Source: Ruminococcaceae bacterium UBA5891 (GTDB taxonomy: Bacteria > Bacillota > Clostridia > Oscillospirales > Acutalibacteraceae). Taken from it: a DNA stretch of 64,000 nt. The stretch covers positions 38,273 through 102,272 of the forward strand of contig DJET01000054.1 of NCBI GenBank assembly GCA_002431945.1. Reading direction: 5' to 3'. Under the pieces are notes generated by a model. That model made no database searches, was not told the DNA's origin, and saw only the letters and a list, made by a program, of their open reading frames with translations. Position numbers and translations under genes: made by a program. Within the stretch, counting starts at the first letter, position 1. Every line of letters starts with the position of its first letter. Below are positions 8,759-17,879 of the stretch, piece by piece.

Positions 8759-10117
8759 ATGGGTAATTCAAAAATTAAATTAGCGTCACTTATACTTGCT
8801 GTTATGATGACGGCATCGTGCCTTGGCGGATGCGGCGATAAAAAAGACCAATCCTCCGGTGAAAGCAGCGGCAGTGATAACAGTACGGCGGAACAGGATT
8901 TATCATATCTCGATAAAATTCCGGAATCTGCAAAGGAACAGACTCTTCAATTCGCAACATGGATAGATCACACTCAAACCGAATCGGCACGCGTTATTTC
9001 AAGCTTTATTAAGAAGACGGGCGTTAAGGTTGAGCTTTGGTCTACGTCTCAAACCGAATACATATCTAAACTTTCGTCGGCAATAGCATCCGGTAAATCC
9101 CCCGATGTTTTAGTTACAAACGGTGAGTTCCCTACGATATTGAAGGTCGCACAGCCGGTTACTACGGGCGGTATTGATCCTACGGACGAATATTGGGATC
9201 AAAACATTACTAAGGTTATGACTGTCGGCGGCAAATGCTACGGTGTAAATTCTGTTAATTCACCTTGGTATATCGGAGGAGGATTGGTGTTCTATAACAA
9301 AACGGTTATGGAAGAAAACGGAATAAAAACTCCGGGAGAATATTACGAAGAGGGCAACTGGAATTACAAAACAATGGAAGCCTGCATAAAACAATGCGAC
9401 GCGCTCGGCGGCGACTATCAGGGTTGCTTCTTTGACGGAGATGTATTAGCTCCCGGACAGGGCGGAGCCTTTGTTAAGTATAAGGACGGCAAATTCTATA
9501 ACGGTATGATGGAGGATAACTATTTATCCTGCCTGCGCTGGGTTGCCACAATGAACAAGGAAGGTCATCTTTCAAAGCAAAATATTCAAAGCTTCTTTAA
9601 GGGCAAAATACTTATGTGGACCACAAACTCGTTTGGACTCAGAAAAACCGGACATTTTGCTAAAATGAATACCGATGATCTCGGTTTCACATATTTGCCC
9701 ACTCCGGATGAAGGTAAGCCCGTAACGACTGTGGGGCGCATTCGTGCGTATGGTATAGTTCAGGGTTCTAAAAATCCGGAAGCGGCAGCGGCGTTTATCC
9801 GTTATTATCTCGATTACAATAACTATGACGAAGACGAAATTTTCTTTAGTGACGAAGCAAAGGAAATGTATTTCAGCCTTATGAAATTGGAAAAGGACAG
9901 AGAAGTTGTATACAGTTATGGAAGTGCTGTGTGTAATTTGTATGATTCTTCAAGCAGCTATACTCTTTATCGCAGGATTGTTGAGCAGCTCAAGGGTCAA
10001 GATCCGGCACAGCTTACTGCATATGCGCAGTCGCTTAATAATGAGTTAAACGCGGCTTGCGATACGGCTAATAAGCTTTTAGCAGAAATAATAGAAAGAG
10101 ATAAAAATATCGGTTGA
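8759..10117 (+). CDS. Carbohydrate ABC transporter solute-binding lipoprotein
   Basis: This 452-residue lipoprotein has a KIK-rich n-region, a hydrophobic core and the lipobox CLGGC near residue 24, followed by a Ser/Gly-rich linker. The mature part has the class-1 sugar-binding fold: LQFATWIDHTQTESARVISSF at the start, KSPDVLVTNGEF, GLVFYNKTVMEENGI and ITPGEYYEEGNWNYKT-like segments. ATG 8759 follows GAAAGGAAG. An earlier in-frame codon at 8723 would destroy the signal peptide. No permease lies next to it; the permease pairs begin 8 kb downstream. It probably delivers an oligosaccharide released at the cell surface. Confidence 0.88.
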   Translation: MGNSKIKLASLILAVMMTASCLGGCGDKKDQSSGESSGSDNSTAEQDLSYLDKIPESAKEQTLQFATWIDHTQTESARVISSFIKKTGVKVELWSTSQTEYISKLSSAIASGKSPDVLVTNGEFPTILKVAQPVTTGGIDPTDEYWDQNITKVMTVGGKCYGVNSVNSPWYIGGGLVFYNKTVMEENGIKTPGEYYEEGNWNYKTMEACIKQCDALGGDYQGCFFDGDVLAPGQGGAFVKYKDGKFYNGMMEDNYLSCLRWVATMNKEGHLSKQNIQSFFKGKILMWTTNSFGLRKTGHFAKMNTDDLGFTYLPTPDEGKPVTTVGRIRAYGIVQGSKNPEAAAAFIRYYLDYNNYDEDEIFFSDEAKEMYFSLMKLEKDREVVYSYGSAVCNLYDSSSSYTLYRRIVEQLKGQDPAQLTAYAQSLNNELNAACDTANKLLAEIIERDKNIG

Positions 10118-10125
10118 GTGATAAT

Positions 10126-12021
10126 ATGAAAGAACTGTTCAGAATAAGAGCCAAGGCTTTGCAAAGCGGAGAAATATTTGAGCTTTCCGAAAAGGATTTC
10201 ACCTTTTCGGAAAGCAAGGCGGAATATATATTTGCGCCGCTCGGTATTAAAGTGAAGATTAAAACACTTTCTTCGGACGGAGAAAAATTGCAAAAGATTT
10301 TCGTTTCGGTTAATGATGAAAGTGTAATTGAACAAGTGCGTTTTCCGGTGTGTCCCAAAACGGAGTTGACAAATTATGATAAATTGCTTGTTTCGACTGC
10401 CTGGGGAGATATGATGGAACATCCGGCGCAGCAGATAAAGCAATATTGTATGGGAAGAAATTCCGGCAATGAAATGTACGGTTGGATAAGAGCAATTTCC
10501 AATTCGGAAGTTTCCTATATGTACCCGTCCATAATGTCTATGCAGTATGTTGTGCTTTTTAATCAGGCGAAAAGCTTTTATTTAGCGTCTTATTCTACTG
10601 GAGATGAGAGTCATTCTTTCAATATTGCCACATATTCAAACAGTTCTTACAATTTAGAGCTTTCTATTTGTCACTATCCGTATATATCCGGTGAAGAATG
10701 GGAATCGCCTGTTTGTTCACGGGCAAATTTGGGAGCCGGCTGGCATGAGGCGGCAGACCTTTATTCATCACATATGAGCGGTAAATTCGGTGATCCGGAT
10801 TTACCGCAATGGATGAAGGATGACAGTGTAGGATTTCACGGTTGGCTTGCAACGCCTATGAAAGCGTGGGGGCACACAAGCTGTCGCTTTAATGAGCTTG
10901 CCTCGATATATAAAGAAAAGGTTGCTCCCACAGGACTTAACACAATGCATGTGTACGGATGGTGCAACAACGGTCACGATACGCTGTATCCGAACTATTA
11001 TCCCAACCCAGAGCTTGGCACGGTTGATGAATTGAGAGCGGCGTGTGAAGAAATAAAGAATATGGGCGGACATATAATACTTTACACTAACGGGCGAATA
11101 GTTGATCCGGAAAGCGAGTTTTTTAAAAACGGCGGTAGTGAAGATATATGTGTTGATGAGAATGGGCAGCCATACGAAGAAATATGGGGACCGAAAATAC
11201 ATTATAAAATAAACTGTCCGTCTCAGACTGCGTATCACAGGTATATGGCGGGAGCGGTTGAACGCATTATTAAGGAGTATGGCGCTAACGCTATACAGAT
11301 AGATCAAACAAGCTGTAATTACGGCGAATTTTGTTTCAATAAAAACCATAACCATTCCAAACCGTCAAATAATTTCCTCGGTGGGCTTACAGAGGAGCTT
11401 AAAACCATAAGAAATACCTATAAATCATTAAATAAAGATTTCTTTGTGTGGTGCGAGGGCTGCCACGAGCGATTTGGAAAATATTATGATGTTGAGCAGG
11501 GACACGGAGAAGCATACTCAATGCTGCATATCGGCTCTGCCTGCCCTGAACAGTTTAAGTATACCTTTAAAAATCGAATAGTCAGCGGATTGGCTCTTGA
11601 TTTACAGCAAATGTGCTATTCCTTTATTCAGGGAAAGCCGTTTGACGCTAAGGTTGCTAAAATGGCAGATCCGGATTATGCGGCGCTTATAACGCAGTTG
11701 GTTGCCGTAAGAAAAAAATATCCGGAAATTTATCTGCGTGGCAGATTTATGGATAATAAGGGAATAGATTCGGATAAATATTCGAGGTGCGGCTCCATAA
11801 TATCCGAAGACGGTTCAGCAATGATGCTCTCGGTTTGGAAACAGGGTGCTGATTATAAAAGCGTAGGAAACAGCTCGACTGTCAGACTGCCCGATGGTTG
11901 GAAAGTCGCGCAAACGGTATTTCCGGCTGAAGCCGTTATATCTGAAATTGGTGACGGGATATATAAAATAGATTATAACGGACCTGTTGCAGCGGTTCTG
12001 TTGAAAAACGAAAAATCTTAA
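10126..12021 (+). CDS. DUF6259-type TIM-barrel glycosidase-like protein
   Basis: This protein of about 631 residues has a beta-sandwich of about 230 residues, then a probable TIM barrel (YGWCNNGHDTLYPNYYPNPELG, HIILYTNGRIVDPES, AIQIDQTSCNYGEFC, FFVWCEGCHERF) and a small C-terminal beta domain. The acidic residues in QIDQT and CEGC sit where catalytic residues of retaining glycosidases are often found; this is inference. It is paralogous to 13076-15025, which has the same barrel motifs. There is no signal peptide, so it would be cytoplasmic. ATG 10126 lies 8 nt after the stop of the solute-binding gene, so they are probably co-transcribed. No substrate can be named. Confidence 0.7.
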   Translation: MKELFRIRAKALQSGEIFELSEKDFTFSESKAEYIFAPLGIKVKIKTLSSDGEKLQKIFVSVNDESVIEQVRFPVCPKTELTNYDKLLVSTAWGDMMEHPAQQIKQYCMGRNSGNEMYGWIRAISNSEVSYMYPSIMSMQYVVLFNQAKSFYLASYSTGDESHSFNIATYSNSSYNLELSICHYPYISGEEWESPVCSRANLGAGWHEAADLYSSHMSGKFGDPDLPQWMKDDSVGFHGWLATPMKAWGHTSCRFNELASIYKEKVAPTGLNTMHVYGWCNNGHDTLYPNYYPNPELGTVDELRAACEEIKNMGGHIILYTNGRIVDPESEFFKNGGSEDICVDENGQPYEEIWGPKIHYKINCPSQTAYHRYMAGAVERIIKEYGANAIQIDQTSCNYGEFCFNKNHNHSKPSNNFLGGLTEELKTIRNTYKSLNKDFFVWCEGCHERFGKYYDVEQGHGEAYSMLHIGSACPEQFKYTFKNRIVSGLALDLQQMCYSFIQGKPFDAKVAKMADPDYAALITQLVAVRKKYPEIYLRGRFMDNKGIDSDKYSRCGSIISEDGSAMMLSVWKQGADYKSVGNSSTVRLPDGWKVAQTVFPAEAVISEIGDGIYKIDYNGPVAAVLLKNEKS

Positions 12022-12036
12022 TTTTGGGGAATTACA

Positions 12037-12390
12037 ATGTTGGAAGAGAAATTACAGGTCTATGATTATAACGGCGATGGGTATAAGACAATGCACTCAT
12101 TTGAGGGTTGGCGGATTGCTTATCTGAATTATGCCGAAAGGTTTTCAAAAGAGGGCATGACCTATCTTGAACGCCATAAATTAACCGATGAGGCATTTGT
12201 TCTTTTGAATGGTGACGCAACCTTACTTATCGGAGAAAAAGCAGAACCGTGTAAAATGGATAAAAATAAAATATACAATGTTCAAAAGGGTGTTTGGCAC
12301 AATATAATTGTAAGCTGTGACGCAAAGTGTTTGGTTTTTGAAAATTCGGATACAAACGCTGATAATACCGAGTTTTTATATTTAAAATAA
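12037..12390 (+). CDS. Small cupin-domain protein
   Basis: This 117-residue single-domain cupin-like beta-barrel has motif 1 around TYLERHKLTDEAFVLLNGDATLLIG, and KIYNVQKGVWHNIIV carries a His of motif 2. Such proteins bind sugars or sugar acids, often with a metal, and can be isomerases or sensors. GGGGAATTACA precedes the ATG at a suitable distance, and it sits 15 nt after the DUF6259-like gene. Its function is unknown; a role with the sugar of this locus is inferred from position. Confidence 0.65.
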   Translation: MLEEKLQVYDYNGDGYKTMHSFEGWRIAYLNYAERFSKEGMTYLERHKLTDEAFVLLNGDATLLIGEKAEPCKMDKNKIYNVQKGVWHNIIVSCDAKCLVFENSDTNADNTEFLYLK

Positions 12391-12406
12391 TAGGAGATTG
12401 AGTGAA

Positions 12407-13042
12407 ATGCTTATAATGTTTTTGGGCGACAGTATAACCGATTGGTTCAGAGATCATTCCAACCCCGAAAGTCTCGGGAAGGGCTATGTTAAATACACTG
12501 CAGAGATTTTAAAGGACAAATATCCGTTTTTGGAGTTCAGAAACCTTGGAGTAAACGGCTATTCAACCGAGAAGGTTGTAAATCTCTTAAATGACTTTGA
12601 TGATGAAATTAAGCCGGATATCGTATCGATTATGGTAGGGGTAAACGATTTTTGCGATATACATAAACCGAAAGATTGGAAACCGGATTTGGAAGCAACC
12701 GGAAAAAATTATGAAGCAATATTCAAGGATATAAAAGAAAAATTCGGCTCGGAAATCTTGGTTTTGCAGCCATATTTGGCAGGCGAACACCATCCGTACT
12801 TTGACAGGGCAAACCTTGAGATAGTACATGAAAAGCTTGAAACTGAAATGAAAAAAGCAGAACTTAAAAATTTCGTTCCGCTTGATAAGCTTATTAACGA
12901 GCATTTCCCCGGTGAGAAAGCGTCGGTTTATTCTAAAGACGGCGTTCATCCGCAGCCGGCGGGCGCGGAATATGTAGGCGAAGTTGTTGCCGAATACATG
13001 GAGCCGATAATAGAAAAACTTATAAGCAAAGCGGCTGAATAG
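12407..13042 (+). CDS. SGNH/GDSL-type esterase
   Basis: This protein of about 211 residues has the four SGNH blocks in order: GDSIT near residue 5 (nucleophile Ser), NLGVNGYST, VGVNDFCD, and KDGVHPQPAG (catalytic Asp and His). There is no signal peptide, so it would be intracellular and probably removes acetyl or other ester groups from imported glycan pieces. ATG 12407 is preferred over TTG 12398 because TAGGAG (12391-12396) is 10 nt ahead of it, whereas the TTG would be only 1 nt away. A larger SGNH esterase of a different architecture is encoded at 42083. Confidence 0.88.
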   Translation: MLIMFLGDSITDWFRDHSNPESLGKGYVKYTAEILKDKYPFLEFRNLGVNGYSTEKVVNLLNDFDDEIKPDIVSIMVGVNDFCDIHKPKDWKPDLEATGKNYEAIFKDIKEKFGSEILVLQPYLAGEHHPYFDRANLEIVHEKLETEMKKAELKNFVPLDKLINEHFPGEKASVYSKDGVHPQPAGAEYVGEVVAEYMEPIIEKLISKAAE

Positions 13043-13075
13043 TTTAAAGCTGCCTGAAATTTGGAGTCATATATA

Positions 13076-15025
13076 ATGAACGAAAAAAATTGCGATTTAT
13101 CTTATCATATTTTAAAAAATAATACCGTTGAATTTTTATTTGACGGCAATAAGGCTTTAATCACCGAAAATTCGGATTTTTGGAGATTACACCTTGATAA
13201 CGGATTTGAATACGAAATTCCTTGTTATTCATCATATCAAAAGGATTATGAGATTTTAAATAACGGCAATGAGACCGTAGTAAAATACAATTCGCTGACT
13301 ACTGCGGACGGCAGAAAATTCAATGTTATTTTCAAGGTACATATAATTTCTGATGAAACAGGCATTGATATGTATTCCGAAATTGAAAATAACGACGACA
13401 TAAGGGTTTCCGAGCTGCAAATGCCGTTTATTGATATGGAGAAATTCTACGGCGATACCGAAAAAGAGGAAATGTATATCCCGATAGGTCTCGGCATTAA
13501 AGAAGAAAACATACGGAAATATGTTGCTGAAAACTGCCACACGGAATATATGTCAGCCGATTATAATACGGTATGGTTTCATAATCAATACCCGCAGCCC
13601 CTCAGTATGCCGTGGATGGCACTGAAAAGCGATGAGTATTTGCTTTATGTTTCAAGGCAGGATAAGGATTTCAGACTTTGCAATTTCAGCGTCGGAACTT
13701 CTCCGCGAAACACAAAATCAAGAATAATTCTTTCGGTTTCGGGCTATCCGGCAGTATGCAAGGGCGAAAAGATAAAAACGGCAAACAGTCATATTTCGGT
13801 GCTCCGCGGCGAAATTGAGGACGCTGCAAGGCTTTACCGTAAATGGTCGGAGGAAAACTGGCTTGAAATAAGAGAAAGACCTGTTTGGGTAAATGAGATT
13901 GACGGCTGGCAGAGAATAATTTTAAAACACCAGTACGGTGAAATATTCTTTACATACGACGATCTATACAATGTATATAAATCGGGTGCGGAATACGGAA
14001 TAAAGGCGCTGCTAGTTTTCGGTTGGTGGAAGGGTCGGTTTGATAACGGCTATCCGCTTTATGAACCCGATCCGGCGCTCGGCGGTGCCGAAAAGCTGAA
14101 AGAAGCCATTAAAAAGATACAGGAAGACGGCGGCAGAGTATATTTATATTCCAACGGTACGCTGATTGATATTAAAAGTGATTTTTATGCCGAACACGGC
14201 GACGCGGTTAAGAAAATTGATATTGATAACAACGAATACCGCGACCACTATCAGTTTTCAAATAACGGAACGCTGCTCAGGCAATACGGTTATAAATCCT
14301 TTGCAATAGCTTGTCACGCAACGGATGAATGGAAAAACAAGCTTATGGAAAACTGCAAGGTCAAGCTTTCGTTTGACCCGGATTCGGTCTTTTTCGATCA
14401 GCTCGGTTGCTGCTTCCGCCCCTGCTTTAATAAGGCGCACAAGCACGGCGGCAGAATTGACGATGAGCTGCGTTTCAGAAAAGAAAATATTGAGGAGCTT
14501 AAAAAGCTTATTCCCGAAGGCAAGGCAATCGGCACCGAATGGCAGGTAGATATATTTGCCACTTCGGTCGATTATGTTCACGGCTACGGCGAGGGTACAT
14601 GGTATTGTGAAGACGCTTGCCCGGCGATGTTCAGGACCGCTTTCCCGGAGTGCATTATATCAAACAGACTTTTGCACGACGACCGCAGCGATTATAAAGA
14701 ACAACTTAATTACACATTTATGAATGGGCTTATCTTTGATATTTCCATTTACAGGGGCAGAAAAAGCATACTTGCCGATTTGCCGGAGCTTGCCGAATAT
14801 GTAGGACGGCTTACAAAATACAGAGCAAAGTACAGAGAATATTTTATTAACGGCAAATATGAAAAAGGTGTTTTTTCAAAAACCGAATTAAGCTTTTGCA
14901 AATATACGCTCGGTGATAAGGAACTGATGATTTATTGGAATAATACCGATACGCCGCAGAAAACAAAGGTTGACGGAGCAGAACACACGATTGATTGTCA
15001 GGATATTCTTTGTTTGGAATATTAA
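13076..15025 (+). CDS. DUF6259-type TIM-barrel glycosidase-like protein (second copy)
   Basis: This protein of about 649 residues is paralogous to the one at 10126-12021. It has an N-terminal beta-sandwich (1-255) and a barrel with LLVFGWWKGRFDNGYPLYEPDPALGG-type, RVYLYSNGTLID, VFFDQLGCCFRPCFNK and GTEWQVD segments, then a C-terminal beta domain. The pair differ throughout, so this is an old duplication and the substrates may differ. ATG 13076 is chosen with TTGGAG 9 nt upstream. There is no signal peptide. It is the last gene before the transporter set. The acidic residues in FFDQ and GTEW are candidate catalytic positions (inference). Confidence 0.7.
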   Translation: MNEKNCDLSYHILKNNTVEFLFDGNKALITENSDFWRLHLDNGFEYEIPCYSSYQKDYEILNNGNETVVKYNSLTTADGRKFNVIFKVHIISDETGIDMYSEIENNDDIRVSELQMPFIDMEKFYGDTEKEEMYIPIGLGIKEENIRKYVAENCHTEYMSADYNTVWFHNQYPQPLSMPWMALKSDEYLLYVSRQDKDFRLCNFSVGTSPRNTKSRIILSVSGYPAVCKGEKIKTANSHISVLRGEIEDAARLYRKWSEENWLEIRERPVWVNEIDGWQRIILKHQYGEIFFTYDDLYNVYKSGAEYGIKALLVFGWWKGRFDNGYPLYEPDPALGGAEKLKEAIKKIQEDGGRVYLYSNGTLIDIKSDFYAEHGDAVKKIDIDNNEYRDHYQFSNNGTLLRQYGYKSFAIACHATDEWKNKLMENCKVKLSFDPDSVFFDQLGCCFRPCFNKAHKHGGRIDDELRFRKENIEELKKLIPEGKAIGTEWQVDIFATSVDYVHGYGEGTWYCEDACPAMFRTAFPECIISNRLLHDDRSDYKEQLNYTFMNGLIFDISIYRGRKSILADLPELAEYVGRLTKYRAKYREYFINGKYEKGVFSKTELSFCKYTLGDKELMIYWNNTDTPQKTKVDGAEHTIDCQDILCLEY

Positions 15026-15054
15026 CGAGATTTAATGACCCCGGAGGGTTGAGT

Positions 15055-15090
15055 ATGAATGAAATTTCAAAAAGGAATGTGAAACTATGA
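15055..15090 (+). CDS. Possible 11-codon leader peptide coupled to the solute-binding protein
   Basis: A strong ribosome binding site (GGAGGG 15043-15048) precedes ATG at 15055. The reading frame MNEISKRNVKL ends in TGA, which overlaps the ATG of the next gene as ATGA. This could raise or tune translation of the large solute-binding gene by coupling. It could also be the remnant of a longer gene. Nothing in the peptide suggests attenuation. Confidence 0.35.
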   Translation: MNEISKRNVKL

Positions 15091-17867
15091 AATCAAAAGG
15101 GATAAGAAATTCTGTTATATTTCTTTTTATTTTCATTATAGCCGCCTGTCCCTTTACCGCTGCTGCGGCAAATACGGCAGATAAAGAAACCGATTATTAC
15201 TATTCTGAAATTGACGGATACGCCGATTACGGCACATATTTAAGCGGCTTATCGGGAAATAAATATTCGGGAGCGGATATACAGGGTACTGAAACCGAAA
15301 GTAATAGGTTTACCTTTTCTGTATCCGAAGCGGCTATTTACAACATAAAGGTAGAATACTCAATATCCGAAAAGACAAGCGGTAATATAAAATTCGGTGT
15401 TCTTTTAGACGGCAAGACGGCTTTTACCAAATGCTCGGATATGACGCTTTCATGTATGTGGACGGACGACGGTGAAAAGCGTATTGACGATAACGGCAAT
15501 GAGTTTTCAGCCGAACAAAAGGTCGCAGCCGGTAATTATAGCGAAGTGCTGCACGATTACGACGGCATATTGACCGAAGCATATTTATTCGGCATCGGAG
15601 CGGGAACACATACTTTCGCATTTGAGAATTTTTCTACCGATATACAAATTGCATCAGTTTATCTTACCGCGCCGGAGGTTGTAAAGGCGTACAGTGATGT
15701 GAAGTCGGATTATGAAAAGAACGGGTATAAAGAGTATAACGGCGACAAACTGAAAACCGAAACAGAAAATCCGGTTTATAAAAATTCCCGTTCAATCATA
15801 GCTAAGGCGGATACTTCATCCGCACGGGTAAGCCCTGCAAGTCCTTACTCAAATAAATTAAACTATATCGGTGCTTCAAACTGGAAAACGCAGGGCGAAG
15901 AAATAGTTTGGGAGCTTGAAGTGCCGGAGGACGCGCTTTATAAAATAGGCTTTTCATATAAGCAGGCGACGGTTATAAACGGGTATTCATACAGAATATT
16001 GAAAATTGACGGGGGTATACCGTTTGAGGAATGCCGCAACCTCGGATTTTATTACGGCAGCGGTTGGCAGTATTATACATTCGGTGATAAGAACGAGCCT
16101 TATTTGTTTTATCTTTCAAAGGGTAAGCATACGCTTTCTCTTACGGTTACATTGGGTGAATTGACGGAGTTTTATGCCGAGCTTGAATCGGTAAATAAAA
16201 TTATCGGAGATTTATACATTGATATTGTTATGATAACCGGCGAGTCTCCCGATAAAAACAGAGATTATGAACTGTTTAATAAAATACCCGATTTTGAAAA
16301 TACGCTGAAAAGCATTTCCGACAGATTGGGCAATGTATCCGACGGGCTGAAAAAAGTAACAGGAACACGTGGCAGTTCTTACCTTTCCTCAATAACAAAT
16401 ATGAAACGCGTTGTTGACCGAATGCTTTCAAACAAGTATGATGCCACACTTTATGTGAGCGATTATTTTTCTAATTATTCCACGCTCGGCTCATGGCTTT
16501 ATGAATTTAAAGAAATGCCGTTAAGTCTTGATAAAATATGCCTTTCGTCTCCGCAGGATAACTATAACGGTGACAGCGTAAATTGGTTTAAGCAAACTGC
16601 ATTTACACTAAAACGCTTTATATACTCGTTTTCATCCGGTTACGATAAGAAATCCGATGAAAAAAGTATAGAAATATGGATAAACTGGGGCAGAGATCAG
16701 TCTCAGATATTAAACTCCCTTATAAACGAGAGCTTTACGGCAAAAACCGGAATTAAGGTTGATCTTAAAACAACAAATGCAACGCTTGTTAAGGGAATAG
16801 TTTCAAATGCGGCACCCGATCTTGCCATTAACCTTGCAAGAACTGAGCCGGTGAACCTTGCAATGCGCGGAGCTCTGGTTGATCTATCAAAATTCAGCGA
16901 TTTTAATGAAGTCAAAGATAGGTTTGCAGAGACGGCGTGCCTGCCTTACGAATATAACGGCGGTGTATATGCTTTACCGGACAAACAAGCCTTTGATGTT
17001 ATGTATTACAGAACCGATATTTTTGAAGAGCTTGGCTTGTCTGTTCCCGAAACCTGGGAGGAATTTTTGGAATGTACTGCGGTATTGCAGAGAAACAATC
17101 TCGGAGCATATATTCCGTATACTCAGATAACCGCAGCTACTACGGTTGACGCCGGAATAGGCGCACTTAATCTGTTCCCGACAATTTTAATGCAGTACGG
17201 CGGAGATTTATATAATTCCGAATTAAATGCTACCGCCTTGGAAACTGATGTGGCGGTTGACGCGTTCACATTTTGGTCGGATATGTATACACAGTATAAA
17301 TTCCCCACAACAGCATCGTTTTATAATCGCTTCCGCGCAGGACTTATGCCGCTCGGTATAAGCCCGTATACGGTTTGCACAATGCTCGAAGAAGCGGCGC
17401 CGGAAATAAAGGGGAAATGGCAGATTGCACTTGTTCCCGGAATAAAAACGGACGGTAAAATAAACCGCACGGTTGCAGGTTCGGGAACCGGCTGCGCGAT
17501 TCTCAAATCCTCTGAAAATAAGGAAGAGGCGTGGGAGTTTTTAAAATGGTGGACATCTGATGATACCCAATTAAGATATAACAATAATATTGAGTCGGTT
17601 TTGGGTGTTGTTTCAAGAATTACCACTTCAAATGTTTCTGCTTTAAAGCAAATGGCGTGGGATAAGGATAATTTAAAGGTAATAACCGAAGAACTTTCCT
17701 ATGTGCGCGAGGTCAGAGAAATACCCGGCAGCTATTATGTTTCGCGTGCGGTGGATCAGGCATTCTGGACTGTTTATAACGGAAACGGCGGAATAAGGGA
17801 TACGCTGATAAACTGGAACGAAACAGCTACCAACGAGATACAACGCAAGATTGAGGAATACAAGTAG
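15087..17867 (+). CDS. Solute-binding protein fused to two N-terminal CBM-like domains
   Basis: This 926-residue exported protein has a signal peptide at about 1-27 ending in TAAAAN. Two beta-sandwich domains resembling carbohydrate-binding modules follow (about 30-200 with FSVSEAAIYNIKVEYS, and about 230-380 with WELEVPEDALYKIGFSY). After a helical linker comes a class-1 sugar-binding domain (about 530-926) with IEIWINWGRDQSQILN, AAPDLAINLART, YYRTDIFEELGLSVPETWEEF and a C-terminal KWWTSDDTQ. No lipobox is visible. It is more than twice the usual length for such proteins. It heads the run of permease, permease, YIP1-type and DUF5696-type genes, so it most likely feeds that transporter. Confidence 0.82.
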   Translation: MKSKGIRNSVIFLFIFIIAACPFTAAAANTADKETDYYYSEIDGYADYGTYLSGLSGNKYSGADIQGTETESNRFTFSVSEAAIYNIKVEYSISEKTSGNIKFGVLLDGKTAFTKCSDMTLSCMWTDDGEKRIDDNGNEFSAEQKVAAGNYSEVLHDYDGILTEAYLFGIGAGTHTFAFENFSTDIQIASVYLTAPEVVKAYSDVKSDYEKNGYKEYNGDKLKTETENPVYKNSRSIIAKADTSSARVSPASPYSNKLNYIGASNWKTQGEEIVWELEVPEDALYKIGFSYKQATVINGYSYRILKIDGGIPFEECRNLGFYYGSGWQYYTFGDKNEPYLFYLSKGKHTLSLTVTLGELTEFYAELESVNKIIGDLYIDIVMITGESPDKNRDYELFNKIPDFENTLKSISDRLGNVSDGLKKVTGTRGSSYLSSITNMKRVVDRMLSNKYDATLYVSDYFSNYSTLGSWLYEFKEMPLSLDKICLSSPQDNYNGDSVNWFKQTAFTLKRFIYSFSSGYDKKSDEKSIEIWINWGRDQSQILNSLINESFTAKTGIKVDLKTTNATLVKGIVSNAAPDLAINLARTEPVNLAMRGALVDLSKFSDFNEVKDRFAETACLPYEYNGGVYALPDKQAFDVMYYRTDIFEELGLSVPETWEEFLECTAVLQRNNLGAYIPYTQITAATTVDAGIGALNLFPTILMQYGGDLYNSELNATALETDVAVDAFTFWSDMYTQYKFPTTASFYNRFRAGLMPLGISPYTVCTMLEEAAPEIKGKWQIALVPGIKTDGKINRTVAGSGTGCAILKSSENKEEAWEFLKWWTSDDTQLRYNNNIESVLGVVSRITTSNVSALKQMAWDKDNLKVITEELSYVREVREIPGSYYVSRAVDQAFWTVYNGNGGIRDTLINWNETATNEIQRKIEEYK

Positions 17868-17879
17868 GAGGAAAAGAAA

